DNA of 57,041 nucleotides, taken from NCBI RefSeq assembly GCF_003626575.1, contig NZ_RBDY01000041.1, positions 1 through 57,041 on the forward strand. The letters are read 5' to 3'. The notes beneath the pieces are model-generated. The model was not told the DNA's origin. It was given only the letters and a program-made list of their open reading frames with translations, and did not search any database. Position 1 is the first letter of the stretch, and each line of letters starts with the position of its first letter. This DNA comes from Streptomyces radicis (lineage in GTDB: Bacteria; Actinomycetota; Actinomycetes; Streptomycetales; Streptomycetaceae). The position numbers and the translations under genes are program-made. Positions 40,691 through 48,885 of this stretch are shown in pieces.

Positions 40691-41785
40691 TCACGCCACG
40701 ACGCGCCCCCGCAGCACCACGCGGCTCGGGTGCCCCAGCACGCCGACGTCCTCGCGCGGGTCGGCCGGGTAGACGACCAGGTCGGCGGGTGCGCCCTCGG
40801 TGAGCCCCTGGCGGCCGAGCCAGCGACGGGCGCTCCACGTCGCGGAGGCGAGCGCGTCGCCGACCGGGATGCCCGCGGCGACCAGCTCGGCGACCTCCCG
40901 GCCGATCAGCCCGTGCGGCAGCGAACTCCCGCCGTCCGTACCGGTGTAGATCGGGACCCCGGCGTCGTACGCGGCGCGCACCGTGTCGTACCTGCGCGCG
41001 TGCAGCCGCCTCATGTGGTCGGCCCAGCGCGGGAACTTGGGCGCGCCCTGGTCGGCGAGCGCGGGGAACGTGCCGATGTTGACGAGCGTCGGGACGATGG
41101 CCACGCCGCGCTCGGCGAACAGCGGGATGGTGTCGTCGGTCAGGCCCGTGGCGTGCTCGACGCAGTCGATCCCGGCCTCGGCCAGGTCGCGCAGCGCGTC
41201 CTCCGCGAAGCAGTGGGCGGTGACGCGGGCGCCCTCGCGGTGGGCGGCGGCGATGGCGTCGCGGACGGCGTCCACGGGCCAGCAGGCGGTTAGGTCGCCG
41301 CGCTCCCGGTCGATCCAGTCGCCGACGAGCTTGACCCAGCCGTCGCCGCGCCTGGCCTGGCGGACGACGGTGGCGGTCAGGGCCTCGGGCTCGACCTCGT
41401 CGGCGAAGTCGCGCAGGTAGCGGCGGGTGCGGGCGATGTGGCGGCCCGCCCTGATCACGGGCGGCAGGTCGTCGCGGGCGTCGGTCCAGCGGGTGTCGGC
41501 GGGCGAGCCCGCGTCGCGCAGCAGCAGCGCGCCCGCGTCCCGGTCGGCGATGGCCTGCTCCTCGGCCGTGGCGCGGTCCACGGCCCCGCGGACGCCGAGC
41601 CCGACGTGGCTGTGCGCGTCCACGAGGCCCGGCAGCACCCACCCGGTGAGCGTCGTCATGTCCCGTGCGGCGGTGGGCCGTTCGAACGTGATCCGGCCGC
41701 CGACCACCCAGACCTCGTCCCTGATCTCGTCATCAGGCCCTATCAGCACGCGTCCCGTGATGTGGAGTGCGAACACGCGGCCCAT
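40691..41785 (-). CDS. Amidohydrolase family protein
   Basis: This 364-residue metal-dependent hydrolase has the HxH motif in GLVDAHSHVGLG (about residue 57), a metal-bridging Lys in DGWVKLVGDW, His ligands in RVTAHCF and CVEHATGL, and the Asp in PIYTGTDGGSSL. That order is typical of imidazolonepropionase/prolidase-type amidohydrolases. The substrate is unknown. A GTG at 41791 would add two residues; neither start has a clear Shine-Dalgarno. The next gene on this strand lies 141 bases downstream. Confidence 0.88.
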   Translation of the reverse strand: MGRVFALHITGRVLIGPDDEIRDEVWVVGGRITFERPTAARDMTTLTGWVLPGLVDAHSHVGLGVRGAVDRATAEEQAIADRDAGALLLRDAGSPADTRWTDARDDLPPVIRAGRHIARTRRYLRDFADEVEPEALTATVVRQARRGDGWVKLVGDWIDRERGDLTACWPVDAVRDAIAAAHREGARVTAHCFAEDALRDLAEAGIDCVEHATGLTDDTIPLFAERGVAIVPTLVNIGTFPALADQGAPKFPRWADHMRRLHARRYDTVRAAYDAGVPIYTGTDGGSSLPHGLIGREVAELVAAGIPVGDALASATWSARRWLGRQGLTEGAPADLVVYPADPREDVGVLGHPSRVVLRGRVVA

Positions 41786-42049
41786 GATCACACGCGTCGG
41801 GGCCCGACGACCGCTCGGCAGCGGCGCGTTCGCCTGTTACGCCCCTCACCCGCCGGGAGCTGGACGTAGGGACGAACAGCGTACGACCCATCGGACACTC
41901 CCACGGGACGCGACCGTTCGTCAGGCCGTCGACGAGGCGGGCCACGTGCCCAGCACCGGCGGACATGGCGCGCGCGGATCCGCGCCGAGACGCGGGAGTT
42001 GCTCCGGGTGCTGCGCGGAGCGGGCGGCGGGCGCCGAGCGGGCGCTCCC

Positions 42050-42310
42050 GTCGTCGGGCGCGTTGGACCTGGGCAGCGGGGAGCGTTGGTCGCAGAGCAA
42101 CGTCACGGTGGAGACGGCCGAGCCGTGGACGAGGGCGCGCCGGTGTTCCGGTGGGAGCTGCGCGGGGGCCGAAGTGCCACCGGGTGAGCATGTGTTCGCC
42201 GGTCGGTACGACCACGAGGGCGGGCCGCGGGACACGGCGGGCGACCGCTGTGCGGTGACGGGCGAGGGGCCCGGGGTGCGGGTGACGGCGGAAGGCCGTT
42301 TCCCCGGATC
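42050..42310 (+). pseudogene. Remnant of a BsuPI-domain (proteinase inhibitor-like) gene
   Basis: Three coding-like segments in two frames add up to a BsuPI-type domain. The first is ALDLGSGERWSQSNVTVETA. The second, in the -1 frame, is VDEGAPVFRWELRGG (about 42123-42167). The third, back in the first frame, is EVPPGEHVFAGRYDHEGG followed by CAVTGEGPGVRVTAEG. All keep high GC in third positions. The frame shifts fall near 42122 and 42169. No start codon with a Shine-Dalgarno serves it. Pfam assignment rests on the SGxR...W...PGE pattern as I remember it. Confidence 0.45.
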
Positions 42311-42439
42311 GCGCCAATTGAATTCCTGGGGTGGCGCCGAAGGCCGTGGGAAGAAATTCGGATGTCGATTCCCGGCCTATTTCGGATACACCTCTCGGGG
42401 CCTCGTCTTCCCGCTTCGACGGCTTCTAAACGGTACGTT

Positions 42440-42680
42440 CGCGGGTTCTTGACACAGCACAGGACGGGTCCCGGACGATCACACGGTTGTTACAAAGCTG
42501 TGACTTCCGGGCACACGCCGCCCGATTTGCCCGGTAACTAACGGACAGAACGCCACATTCTCCCGAGATTCCCCCGGGTCACCACCCGGGCCCCACGCGT
42601 GCGCGATAACACATCGGGCTCACCCTGTTAACCCCCTCCGGCGATGCATCTTCATCGATGGCTGGGTAAATTCAATCTGC
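42440..42680 (+). promoter_or_regulatory. Upstream regulatory region of ectABCD
   Basis: The region holds TTGACA (42449-42454) without a well-spaced -10, and a 16-base near-palindrome GTTACAAAGCTGTGAC (42489-42504). It also has a small hairpin CCCGGGTCACCACCCGGG (about 42570-42587). TAAATT (42667-42672) lies 8 bases before the ectA ATG, with no Shine-Dalgarno between. That last arrangement fits a leaderless ectA message. The rest of the gap from 41786 holds only the BsuPI-like remnant. Confidence 0.4.
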
Positions 42681-43298
42681 ATGAGCCCCGCACAAGCGGA
42701 CCATACACGTCCCACCCCCGATTTCCTGGACAACGATTTTCCGGCAGGCCGAGAAGGGCTGACACTCGACATACCCCGCCTCGCGGACGGCGCCTCCCTG
42801 TGGCGCATCGCCCGCGACTCGCGGGTCCTGGACCTCAACTCCCCCTACAGTTACCTCCTGTGGTGCCGTGACTACTCCGGCACGTCTATCGTGGCGAGGG
42901 CCGCCTCGGGCGAGCCGGTCGGCTTCATCACCGGCTACACCCGCCCCGAGGTCCCGCGCACCCTGCTGATCTGGCAGGTCGCGGTGGACCACGGGCAGCG
43001 TGGACGCGGCCTCGCTGCCGCGATGCTGGACGCGTTGACCGACCGCGCGGCCGGTGAGTGGGGGGTGAATCTCGTCGAGACCACCGTCACCCCCGACAAC
43101 ACGGCGTCGGACCGCCTCTTCGCCTCGTTCGCCGCCCGGCGCGGCGCCGAGCTGACGCGCGAGGTGCTGTTCGACGCGGCCGTCTTCCCCGACGGCCAGG
43201 GCCACCAGCCCGAGGTGCTGTACCGGATCGGGCCCCTGCCAGGGCGCGAAGCGGAGGAGTCACGCGGACGCGCGGACCGCGCCGCCGCGGGGCGCTGA
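42681..43298 (+). CDS. ectA: L-2,4-diaminobutyrate acetyltransferase EctA
   Basis: This 205-residue GNAT acetyltransferase makes N-gamma-acetyl-diaminobutyrate, the second step to ectoine. It shows DGASLWRIARDSRVLDLNSP, YSYLLWCRDY, the acetyl-CoA loop WQVAVDHGQRGRGLAAAMLD and VETTVTPDNTASDRLF, all typical of EctA. The C-terminal 15 residues are Arg/Ala-rich. It is the first gene of ectABCD; no Shine-Dalgarno precedes the ATG. Confidence 0.95.
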   Translation: MSPAQADHTRPTPDFLDNDFPAGREGLTLDIPRLADGASLWRIARDSRVLDLNSPYSYLLWCRDYSGTSIVARAASGEPVGFITGYTRPEVPRTLLIWQVAVDHGQRGRGLAAAMLDALTDRAAGEWGVNLVETTVTPDNTASDRLFASFAARRGAELTREVLFDAAVFPDGQGHQPEVLYRIGPLPGREAEESRGRADRAAAGR

Positions 43299-43370
43299 CC
43301 CGCGCCCCGCGCTCCGCGCCCCCGATCCACCGAACGCCCCTCGCACATCCCCCTGAACCAGGAGTCTCCC

Positions 43371-44639
43371 GTGACCATCACCCAGCCGGACCTGAGCGTC
43401 TTCACCACCCTGGAGTCGGAGGTGCGGAGCTACTGCCGTGGCTGGCCCACCGTCTTCGACCGGGCCCAGGGCAGCTACCTGTACGACGAGGACGGCCACA
43501 CGTTCCTCGACTTCTTCGCCGGAGCGGGCTCACTCAACTACGGCCACAACAACCCCGTGCTCAAACGCGCCCTGCTCGACTACCTGGAGCGGGACGGCAT
43601 CACGCACGGCCTGGACATGGCCACCACGGCCAAGCGGGCGTTCCTCGAGACGTTCCGCGACGTGGTGCTCAGGCCCCGCGACCTGGACTACAAGGTGATG
43701 TTCCCCGGGCCCACCGGCACCAACTCGGTCGAGGCCGCGCTCAAGCTGGCCCGCAAGGCGAAGGGCCGCGAGTCGATCGTCTCGTTCACCAACGCCTTCC
43801 ACGGCATGTCGCTCGGCTCGCTCGCCGTGACGGGCAACGCGTTCAAGCGCGCCGGGGCGGGGATCCCGCTGGTGCACGGCACGCCGATGCCGTTCGACGA
43901 CTACCTCCAGGGCCAGACGCCCGACTTCATCTGGTTCGAGCGGCTGCTCGAGGACGCGGGCTCAGGGCTCAACAAGCCCGCCGCCACCATCGTCGAGACC
44001 GTCCAGGGCGAGGGCGGCGTCAACGTCGCCAGCCCCGAGTGGCTGCGCGGCCTGGCCGACCTGTGCGCGCGCCACGACATGCTGCTGATCGTCGACGACA
44101 TCCAGATGGGCTGCGGGCGCACCGGGGCGTTCTTCTCGTTCGAGGACGCGGGCATCGTCCCCGACATCGTCACGGTGTCCAAGTCCATCAGCGGCTATGG
44201 GCTGCCGATGGCGTTGACCCTGTTCAAGCCCGAGCTCGACCTGTGGGAGCCGGGCGAGCACAACGGGACGTTCCGCGGCCACAACCCCGCGTTCGTCACG
44301 GCCGCCGCCGCGCTCGACACGTACTGGACCGACGGGCAGATGGAGAAGCAGACCCTCAGCAGGGGCGACCAGGTCGAGGCCGGGCTGCGCGCCATCGCCG
44401 CCGAGCACGCGGGCAGCGGCGCGGCGGTCCGCGGGCGCGGCCTGGTGTGGGGGCTGACGTTCGACGACGTCACGCGCGCGACGGCCGTGTGCAGGCGGGC
44501 GTTCGAGCTGGGGCTGCTGCTCGAGACCTCGGGCCCGCAGAGCGAGGTGGTCAAGCTGCTGCCCGCGCTGACCATGACGCCCGAGGAGCTCGACGAGGGC
44601 CTGCGCGTCCTCACGCGCGCCGTCCGCGAGACCGCCTGA
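43371..44639 (+). CDS. ectB: Diaminobutyrate-2-oxoglutarate transaminase EctB
   Basis: This 422-residue class III aminotransferase converts aspartate semialdehyde to diaminobutyrate, the first ectoine step. It has LDFFAGAGSLNYGHNNP, GPTGTNSVEAALKLARKAKG, the PLP-site LIVDDIQMGCGRTG and the Schiff-base Lys in TVSKSISGYGLP (about residue 270). The start is GTG at 43371 after AGGAG. It lies 72 bases after ectA and 56 before ectC. Confidence 0.96.
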   Translation: MTITQPDLSVFTTLESEVRSYCRGWPTVFDRAQGSYLYDEDGHTFLDFFAGAGSLNYGHNNPVLKRALLDYLERDGITHGLDMATTAKRAFLETFRDVVLRPRDLDYKVMFPGPTGTNSVEAALKLARKAKGRESIVSFTNAFHGMSLGSLAVTGNAFKRAGAGIPLVHGTPMPFDDYLQGQTPDFIWFERLLEDAGSGLNKPAATIVETVQGEGGVNVASPEWLRGLADLCARHDMLLIVDDIQMGCGRTGAFFSFEDAGIVPDIVTVSKSISGYGLPMALTLFKPELDLWEPGEHNGTFRGHNPAFVTAAAALDTYWTDGQMEKQTLSRGDQVEAGLRAIAAEHAGSGAAVRGRGLVWGLTFDDVTRATAVCRRAFELGLLLETSGPQSEVVKLLPALTMTPEELDEGLRVLTRAVRETA

Positions 44640-44695
44640 CCGGCGGCCCACCGCCCGACCGGCCCATCGAAGCGAACGAAAGGGAAGAGACCACT

Positions 44696-45091
44696 GTGAT
44701 CGTCCGATCGCTCAGCGACATCGAGGGAACCGACCGCGACGTGGAGTCCGCCTCCGGCACCTGGCGCAGCAAGCGCCTGGTCCTGGCCAAGGAGGGCGTG
44801 GGGTTCTCGTTCCACGAGACCGTGCTCTACGCGGGCACGGAGACCAGCATGTGGTACGCCAACCACATCGAGGCGGTCTTCTGCGTGGCGGGCGAGGCCG
44901 AGCTGACCAACGACGAGACCGGCGAGAAGCACTGGATCAGCCCCGGCACGATGTATCTGCTGGACGGCCACGAGAAGCACACGCTGCGCCCGAAGACCGA
45001 CTTCCGCGCGCTGTGCGTGTTCAACCCCCCGGTCACGGGCCGGGAGGACCACGACGAGAACGGCGTCTACCCCCTGCTCACCGAGGCCTGA
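44696..45091 (+). CDS. ectC: L-ectoine synthase EctC
   Basis: This 131-residue cupin closes the ring of N-acetyl-diaminobutyrate to give ectoine. The EctC features IVRSLSDIEGTDRDV, METALS-type strand residues in SMWYANHIEAVFCVAGEAEL, MYLLDGHEKHTLRP and FNPPVTGREDHDENGVYPLL are present. The start is GTG at 44696 with AGGGAAGAG upstream. The Glu and His in ANHIEAVFC and GHEKH positions serve iron binding in studied EctC proteins. Confidence 0.96.
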   Translation: MIVRSLSDIEGTDRDVESASGTWRSKRLVLAKEGVGFSFHETVLYAGTETSMWYANHIEAVFCVAGEAELTNDETGEKHWISPGTMYLLDGHEKHTLRPKTDFRALCVFNPPVTGREDHDENGVYPLLTEA

Positions 45092-45169
45092 GACCCCCAT
45101 GACCCGTTGCGGGGACGCCGCGACGGGTGAAGGGCCGCGACGAGTGAAGGAGAGAGAGGAAGCGACCCC

Positions 45170-46069
45170 ATGACCACCGCACCCGAACGCACCGCCGACC
45201 TGTATCCCACCCGAGGGGCCACCGAGGTGGCCACACCGCGCCAGGACCCCGTCGTGTGGTCCCCCGCGGACGCCAGGGGGCCGTTCACCCCCGAGGAGCT
45301 CGCGGGGCATGAACGGGACGGGTTCACCACCGTGGAGCAGCTCATCACCCCCGAGGAAGTGGCGGTCCACCGGGCCGAGTTGGACCGGCTGGTCAGCGAC
45401 CCCGCGGTGCGGGCGGACGAGCGTTCCATCGTCGAGCCCTCGTCCCAGGAGATCAGGTCCGTCTTCGAGGTGCACCGGATCAGCGACGTCTTCGCCCGGC
45501 TGGTGCGCGACCCGCGCGTGGTGGGCAGGGCGCGGCAGATCCTCGGCTCGGACGTCTATGTCCACCAGAGCCGGATCAACGTCAAGCCCGGCTTCGGCGC
45601 CAGCGGCTTCTACTGGCACTCGGACTTCGAGACATGGCATGCCGAGGACGGCCTGCCGCGGATGCGCGCGGTGTCGGTGTCGATCGCCCTCACGGAGAAC
45701 CTCGACACCAACGGCGGCCTGATGATCATGCCGGGCTCGCACCAGACGTTCCTCGGCTGCGCGGGCGAGACGCCCAAGGACAACTACAAGAAGTCCCTCC
45801 AGATGCAGGAGGCGGGCACCCCGTCCGACGAGGCGCTCACGGGCTTCGCCGACCGGCACGGCATCAAGCTGTTCACGGGCAAGGCGGGCTCGGCCACCTG
45901 GTTCGACTGCAACTGCATGCACGGCTCGGGCGACAACATCACCCCGTATCCGCGCAGCAACGTCTTCATCGTGTTCAACAGCGTGGAGAACGCGGCGGTC
46001 GAGCCCTTCGCGGCCCCGGTCCGCCGCCCCGAGTACATCGGCGCCAGGGACTTCACCCCGGTGCGCTGA
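45170..46069 (+). CDS. ectD: Ectoine hydroxylase EctD
   Basis: This 299-residue Fe(II)/2-oxoglutarate dioxygenase converts ectoine to 5-hydroxyectoine. It has the facial triad His and Asp in FYWHSDFETWH (about residues 150-152) and the distal His in CNCMHGSGDN (about 251), within the EctD signature region around residues 140-160. GAAGGAGAG precedes the ATG at 45170, with 78 bases after ectC. It completes the cluster, and a large hairpin follows. Confidence 0.96.
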   Translation: MTTAPERTADLYPTRGATEVATPRQDPVVWSPADARGPFTPEELAGHERDGFTTVEQLITPEEVAVHRAELDRLVSDPAVRADERSIVEPSSQEIRSVFEVHRISDVFARLVRDPRVVGRARQILGSDVYVHQSRINVKPGFGASGFYWHSDFETWHAEDGLPRMRAVSVSIALTENLDTNGGLMIMPGSHQTFLGCAGETPKDNYKKSLQMQEAGTPSDEALTGFADRHGIKLFTGKAGSATWFDCNCMHGSGDNITPYPRSNVFIVFNSVENAAVEPFAAPVRRPEYIGARDFTPVR

Positions 46070-46119
46070 GCGCGGCCGCTCGGCCTCGCGGCCTTGCGGC
46101 CTTGCGGCCTCGTGTGACC

Positions 46120-46165
46120 GGCGCCCGGCCGACCGCTCCGTTTAATGGGCGGCCTGCCGGGCGCC
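46120..46165 (+). terminator. Probable terminator after ectABCD
   Basis: GGCGCCCGGC (46120-46129) and GCCGGGCGCC (46156-46165) form perfect 10-base arms. The 26-base interior contains a second pair, CCGC and GCGG, so an extended hairpin can form. It lies 50 bases after the ectD stop. It could also affect the start of the next transcript. Confidence 0.5.
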
Positions 46166-46238
46166 GCTGTTGTACCCTCCGGAGCGTTCACCAGGAAGGT
46201 CGGCCCGCGCACGGGCCGGGAGAGCAAGGGAGAGACGG

Positions 46239-46376
46239 ATGCGGCGTCACCTCGGAGCGACCGAGCCGCTGTCCACCCCCTCCCCCATCTCCGAGGACCT
46301 CCGTGCCCGACCCTTCCACCCCCCTTCCGCGCACCACCCTGAACCTGGGCGTTCTCGCCCATGTCGACGCGGGTAA
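46239..46376 (+). CDS. Possible upstream leader ORF of the Otr(A)-like gene
   Basis: An ATG at 46239 follows the strong Shine-Dalgarno AAGGGAGAG and opens a 45-codon ORF (MRRHLGATEPLSTPSPISED and onward). It runs in another frame past the start of the Otr(A)-like gene at 46303, overlapping it by 74 bases. Ribosome protection genes such as tet(M) are known to have leader peptides that control expression. Whether this one is translated is unknown; it could be chance in GC-rich DNA, but its Shine-Dalgarno is better than that of the main gene. Confidence 0.35.
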   Translation: MRRHLGATEPLSTPSPISEDLRARPFHPPSAHHPEPGRSRPCRRG

Positions 46377-48330
46377 GACCAGCCTCACCGAGCGACTGCT
46401 GTTCGACCACGGGGCCATCCCCGAACTCGGCAGCGTGGACGCCGGATCCACGCGCACCGACAGCGGCGACCTCGAGCGCGAGCGCGGCATCACGATCCGC
46501 TCCGCGGTCGCCGCGTTCGCCACGGGCGACACCCAGGTCAACGTCGTGGACACCCCCGGACACCCCGACTTCATCGCCGAGGTCGAGCGCGCCCTGGCCG
46601 TGCTCGACGGCGCGGTGCTCGTGCTGTCCGCCGTCGAGGGCGTCCAGGCGCAGACCCGCGTCCTGATGCGGTCGCTGCGGCGACTGCGCCTTCCGACGCT
46701 GCTGTTCGTCAACAAGATCGACCGCATGGGCGCCCGCACCGACAGCCTGCTCGCCGACATCCGGCGCCATCTCGCCCCCGGCATCGTGCCGTTGAGCGCC
46801 GTGCGAGACCCCGGCACGGCACACGCCCTGGCCGTTCCGCTGCCGCCTGGCGAGGCGGCGGCCGAGGCGCTCGCCGAGCACGACGACGCCCTGCTGGCCC
46901 GGCTCGTCGACGGAACGCCGCCGGGTGCACGGGAGTTGGGCGCCGCACTGGCCGAGCAGACCGCGGCGGGCCTGGTGCACCCGGTCTTCTTCGGCTCGGC
47001 GCTCACCGGCGAGGGCGTGGCCCAACTGACCGAGGGGATCCGGACGTTGCTGCGCCCGCCCACCCCGGATCCCCACGCGCCCGCGCGCGGCACGGTGTTC
47101 GCCGTGGAACGGACCGGGGGCGGGCGCAAGGTCGCCTATGTGCGGCTGTTCGCGGGCACGGTCAGGGAACGGGAACGCCTCACGTTCCACCACCCCGACG
47201 GCGGCCGCCACCGGGGCAGGGTCACCGGGCTCGACGTCGTGACGGCGCCAGGGGCGACCGGTGTCGCGGGGCATGTCACGGGGCATGTCGTGGGGTCGCT
47301 GACGGCGGGTGGCATCGCGCGGCTGAGCGGCCTGCCGGGCGTGCGGGTGGGCGACCGGCTGGGCGAACGCTCCCCCTCCGGTGGCGTGCGGCACTTCCCG
47401 CCGCCGGGGCTCGAGACCGTGGTGCGGCCCCAACAGCCGGGCGGGGAGGCCGCGTTGCACGCCGCGCTGACGACGCTCGCCGACGAGGACCCGCTCATCC
47501 GCACCCGCCACGCGGGCGGCGGCGCGACGTCGGTGCTGCTGTACGGGGCGGTGCAGCGCGAGGTCATCGGGGACCGGCTGCGGCGGGAGTTCGGCGTGGC
47601 GGCGGCGTTCGAGCCGATCACCCCGGTCTTGGTCGAACGGCCCCTGGGCACGGGCGAGTCGGTGTGGGAGTTCGCCCGCCACGGCCCCAACGACTTCTGG
47701 GCGACGGTCGGCCTGCGCGTCGAACCCGCCCCGCCGGGCACGGGGATCGCGTTCACCCGGGACGTCGAATGGGGCGCGCTCCCCCGGGCGTTCCACCGCG
47801 CGATCGAGGAGGCGGCGCGGCGCGCGCTCCACCAGGGCCTGTACGGCTGGGAGGTGGTCGACTGCGCGGTCACCGTGACCCGCATCGGCTACGCCGCGCC
47901 CCTGAGCACCGCGGCCGACTTCCGCGACGTGACGCCGATCGTGCTCCACCGCGCCCTGCGGGCGGCCCGCGTCCGGGTCCACGAGCCGTGCCAGCGCGTG
48001 GAGTTGGAGGTCCCGCCCGCCACATCGGGCGCCGTGACCGGGCTGCTCGCCGCGCTGGGCGCGGACATCGGCGCATCGTTCGAACGTGGTGGCTCATGGG
48101 TGCTCATGGCCGACCTGCCGGTCCGCGTCTCCCAGGAGTTGACGGCGGCCCTGCCCGGACTCACCCATGGCGAGGGCGCGTTGTGGTCGCACCCCGCCCC
48201 CACCCGCCCGGTCAGGGGCACACCGCCGCGCCGCGAACGGTTCGACGGCAATCCGCTGAACATGGACGAGTATCTGCGGTTTCTCGCGGATCGGAGTCTG
48301 GCCGCGTCGCGGGGGGTGGGTGGGGGGTGA
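46303..48330 (+). CDS. Otr(A)/TetM-like ribosomal GTPase
   Basis: This 675-residue translational GTPase has the EF-G-like G domain: G1 AHVDAGKTSLTERLL (about residues 16-30), G2 region ERERGITIRSAV, G3 VDTPGHPDF, and G4 NKIDRMGAR. Domains II-V follow, with RPLGTGESVWEFARHGPNDF in the latter half. Its length and motif wording match Otr(A)-like ribosomal protection proteins, which release tetracyclines from the ribosome. Many Streptomyces carry such genes without a nearby tetracycline cluster, and none is seen here, so resistance is likely but unproven. The start is GTG at 46303 with GAGGA. Confidence 0.9.
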   Translation: MPDPSTPLPRTTLNLGVLAHVDAGKTSLTERLLFDHGAIPELGSVDAGSTRTDSGDLERERGITIRSAVAAFATGDTQVNVVDTPGHPDFIAEVERALAVLDGAVLVLSAVEGVQAQTRVLMRSLRRLRLPTLLFVNKIDRMGARTDSLLADIRRHLAPGIVPLSAVRDPGTAHALAVPLPPGEAAAEALAEHDDALLARLVDGTPPGARELGAALAEQTAAGLVHPVFFGSALTGEGVAQLTEGIRTLLRPPTPDPHAPARGTVFAVERTGGGRKVAYVRLFAGTVRERERLTFHHPDGGRHRGRVTGLDVVTAPGATGVAGHVTGHVVGSLTAGGIARLSGLPGVRVGDRLGERSPSGGVRHFPPPGLETVVRPQQPGGEAALHAALTTLADEDPLIRTRHAGGGATSVLLYGAVQREVIGDRLRREFGVAAAFEPITPVLVERPLGTGESVWEFARHGPNDFWATVGLRVEPAPPGTGIAFTRDVEWGALPRAFHRAIEEAARRALHQGLYGWEVVDCAVTVTRIGYAAPLSTAADFRDVTPIVLHRALRAARVRVHEPCQRVELEVPPATSGAVTGLLAALGADIGASFERGGSWVLMADLPVRVSQELTAALPGLTHGEGALWSHPAPTRPVRGTPPRRERFDGNPLNMDEYLRFLADRSLAASRGVGGG

Positions 48331-48824
48331 GCGGGTGCCCTGCGGGCGGCTTCGCGCGCGGCTACGGGCTGGATGTCCTCCCGTTCGCCGTCTGCCGGTT
48401 GGTCGGTTTCGTTGGGGTGCGGGTCAGGGCTGGCACCTACGGGGGGAGGGGTGTCGGGTGTGCGGCCGTCCCGGTAACCGGTCGGTTTCGTCGCTGGCCG
48501 GGATCGTTGGCCGAACGGGCGCGGCCGCGTCGGTAGTTGGCGGCCGTCTTCCCGGGGGTCGGTTGCGGTGGCGCGCACCCTTCGGGCCTGCCCTGGCCGC
48601 CGCTCTCGTCGTCATCCGCACGCACGTTGAGCTCAGGTAGCGGGCCGGTCCGGGGCGGGGGCGCGTTTCGTTCAGCGGGCCCGTTGGACTTTATGTCCCG
48701 CTTACGCGGGGTCGGGGTCTCTTCTGAAACGGGGCACGTTCTGTTCAACACAAAGCGTGCCCCGTGCTCGACGGGCGCCAGGGGCTGTTTCGCGGGTGTG
48801 TCCTCGGGTAAGGTCCCCGTATCA
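48331..48824. other. Long intergenic region before the LPMO gene
   Basis: I see no supported gene in these 494 bases; open frames here are Arg-rich with poor codon use. The region holds a CCCGCTTACGCGGG hairpin near 48702 and a longer hairpin at 48729-48765. The right end carries the promoter of the LPMO gene, with a possible TAAGGT near 48809. Confidence 0.55.
48729..48765. terminator. Hairpin upstream of the LPMO gene
   Basis: ACGGGGCACG (48729-48738) and CGTGCCCCGT (48756-48765) are perfect 10-base arms around a 17-base loop rich in A and T. It lies 400 bases after the Otr(A)-like gene and 120 before the LPMO start. A terminator is likely; a transcript leader structure is possible. Confidence 0.5.
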
Positions 48825-48838
48825 TGGGAGCGCTCCCA
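48825..48838. promoter_or_regulatory. CebR-type operator
   Basis: TGGGAGCGCTCCCA is a perfect 14-base palindrome and is the known consensus for CebR, the LacI-family repressor of Streptomyces cellulose and cello-oligosaccharide genes. It is 47 bases before the start of a secreted LPMO. Release by cellobiose or cellotriose would be expected. Confidence 0.88.
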
Positions 48839-48885
48839 ACCCCGGAACCATCCCCCACTCCCTTCCGGAAGACGGAGACCGCACA

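Noticed and set aside
41733..42317. 194-residue minus-strand frame before ectA
   Set aside because: Composition is Arg/Pro/Thr-rich without motif or Shine-Dalgarno; the opposite strand holds the more convincing BsuPI-like remnant.
45784..47982. 732-residue minus-strand frame opposite ectD and the GTPase
   Set aside because: It crosses two well-supported genes antisense and shows no domain.
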